Shown here: in pieces, positions 62,135-64,000 of the stretch
Numbering within the stretch: position 1 is the first letter of the stretch
Layout of the letters: every line of letters begins with the position of its first letter
Source: Isoetes taiwanensis
Lineage: Eukaryota > Streptophyta > Lycopodiopsida > Isoetales > Isoetaceae
NCBI GenBank assembly: GCA_021234155.1
Contig: JAJEKV010000021.1
Span: 10,409,523-10,473,522, forward strand
DNA length: 64,000 nucleotides
Direction: 5' to 3'
The notes under the pieces: generated by a model
Database searches by the model: none
What the model was told of the DNA's origin: nothing
The model's input: the letters and a program-made list of their open reading frames with translations, nothing else
Translations under genes and position numbers: made by a program

Positions 62135-62842
62135 ATTTTTTTTTTTCTTTTTTGAAGGACGACAAACTTTATTGAAACTCCAAGCCAAAAAGCAAAATAC
62201 AAATGCAGAGGCGGGAATAAAGTCTCAGAGGATAATCATGATCCACTAGTAGAACCACCAGCCTATGCATAAGACAACACACTCAAATAGGACTCAAATA
62301 TCAATTGTCGCTTGGCAGGAGCAAGCGAAGAGCAATGGTAAGCCTTAATAATTCTAGCTTGTGCGTCTTGGAGGACAACTGCAGGAGGAATATCCAAACC
62401 CTGAAAGATAGACAGTCTTCTGCGCTTCCAGATGGACCATAACAACCATCCTGATGCTAAATGAAATGCTTGGCTCCGCAACTTATTCCAAGTATCAGGA
62501 TAGCCCGGAAGCACTTGGCGACTTGTCAATGTCACATGAAAAGAGAAAGCGACCAAGACCAAACAGCCGGAGATGAACACATAAAAGAAACAATGCTCAA
62601 TGGTCTCGTCCCCTTTGCTTGCACAAAGGGGCGCGGTCGACACTCGAGGATCAAATCGTGGATGCTAACGCGTTCACACGAGGACATCGTGAAGAATCTG
62701 CCACCAAAGCACAGCCACCTTAGGATGGAGTAGTTTATCCCAAGCCCAAGTCCACATACGTCTCCAATTAGGAGGTGAAAGCTGAAGGGACCACCTAGTG
62801 GATGGCAGAAGGATATCACTATTGACAAGTAGCCTATACATA
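62135..62842 (-). mobile_element. 5'-truncated LINE, array unit 4
   Basis: Fourth copy. The C-terminal tail is best preserved here (62263-62643): AFHLASGWLLWSIWKRRRLS followed by LVLQD-like and AKRQLIFESYLSVLSYA. The Cys block is frameshifted near 62630. Confidence 0.87.
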
Positions 62843-64000
62843 GACTATAAATTACATCTTCGACAATATTGTCAAAGTTGTAGTTTAATTTAAGGATTAT
62901 GTAGATGGCACGTAAATTGTGAAACAAACATGTGATCTGATGCAAGCTAGTTGAGTTATATTATCCAAGCAATATGTGATGACTATAAGTTTCTCCAAAT
63001 CTTCAAACATATCATAACCAATAGAGTCTGCTTGGTCTTCCTGGACAATAGAAATCAATCAACTCATTTCTACGTATTAATAAAGTTTTTACACACGTTT
63101 CACAACATCAATATCCTCCCTATAGATTTACGAAGGGCAATAAATGGCATTTGGAAATCGAAATGGTAATTAACACATATATGTTGCTGGCATGCTAAAA
63201 TGGGTACCATTTAACAAAAAGGAACCCAGGGGAGGGGGGATATTCAACGTCTTTGATGATCTTCCTAAAAACATCCTATAGGATTACAATTCATAAGGTA
63301 AGGTTATCAGTTTGGGCAAGGCTGATAACGAAAAATGCATGACCGAGGCTACTCTGAGACCACGCATTTTTTGCTATCAACCGAGGCAAAGATTGATAAC
63401 CACCTTATTGGGCTTATATGGGTGGAATAGTACTGATAACTAGTTATCAGTACTTCAAACGATACTGAAAAACAAGAACTCTATCTTTTACACACAAGAG
63501 TCTGATAAGGAATTCTAGAGGGACTCAATGTTTAGACTCAATCTTGTACATTATGTAACTTTCATTCATAATTGTGCTTTTGTCATATGATATCTATCAT
63601 ATTCAAGGATGGATAAGGAGTGGTAACATGTTAGTGTTGGTGGAGCAAGATAATATCTATGTAGCACTTTTTATGTTAAAATTTGAGTTTTGGCATCATA
63701 TGCAATTGGTACATGGAGAGAATAAATGTAGTACCTTTATGTCCGTGGCTAGTTGTGAGACTTTTAAAAGACCATAGAAGCTGCATTTATAGTTGGGTGG
63801 ACAATCTAGATCATGCTACTTTTGGGAGATTCGGGGGAGAATGTAAGTCTACAGTGCATATTTCTCACTTTGAAATTCCAAAGCTTCCATTATGATATAT
63901 TAAACAAGCTTGATCACTTGTTTGGGCTCCTTAAGATCCAACTCGAAACAATTTAGACATTTATGTTGATAGTTCTATGCGCGGACAATACAAAATGCTA

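Overview
The window looks like nuclear DNA from a land plant with a large, repeat-rich genome, possibly a fern or lycophyte. It shows spliced genes with GT-AG and a few GC-AG introns, a plastid/organelle-type RNase R gene, pieces of plant PPR, SPX, SCAPER-like and AP2/ERF genes, and many plant transposon classes. The lineage guess rests on style only and is weak. Only one gene appears complete; nearly everything else is mobile, decayed or tandemly repeated.

Layout. 1-4855: mostly unrecognised sequence, with one orphan exon of a peptide methionine sulfoxide reductase A gene (3193-3347). 4856-24750: a nest of mobile elements. A small element with about 103-bp inverted ends (4856-4958 and 24649-24750) was entered by a Ty3-type LTR retrotransposon (5105-24612; target duplication CAGAT; LTRs of 595/594 bp). 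That retrotransposon was entered inside its integrase by a CACTA-like non-autonomous element (10741-15922) and again by a minus-strand non-autonomous Helitron (16661-19852). Removing both inserts leaves integrase coding that continues in frame at both junctions. The retrotransposon carries gag, protease-RT-RNase H-integrase and an extra reading region of about 3 kb between pol and the 3' LTR.

25689-30855 (minus): a 14-exon, apparently intact RNase II/R (RNB) gene of 853 codons, very close to plant RNR1. Every exon boundary is in phase; one intron uses a GC donor.

32998-42339: gene debris. This includes an LRR receptor fragment, a hAT transposase pseudogene ending at a foldback element, the C-terminal exons of a SCAPER-like gene, an SPX-domain pseudogene and a PPR fragment on the minus strand.

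43532-64000: a tandem array with a unit of about 6.2 kb (three full units and a partial fourth, running off the window). Each unit holds a 5'-truncated LINE end, a small TIR element, a 26-bp perfect palindrome, a CTAT microsatellite, a decayed AP2/ERF gene, a CACTA-like end with a CGTC-rich block, three tRNA-like (Pol III box) tandem repeats, a purine-rich tract and a 0.5-kb terminal segment that also occurs alone at 36086-36590.

The most consequential observation is that differences between the array units are strongly clustered at CAG/CTG trinucleotides, while hundreds of intervening bases are identical. That pattern fits read or consensus error at CHG-methylated sites better than ordinary divergence. 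If so, some of the frameshifts in the transposon and array genes may not be real.
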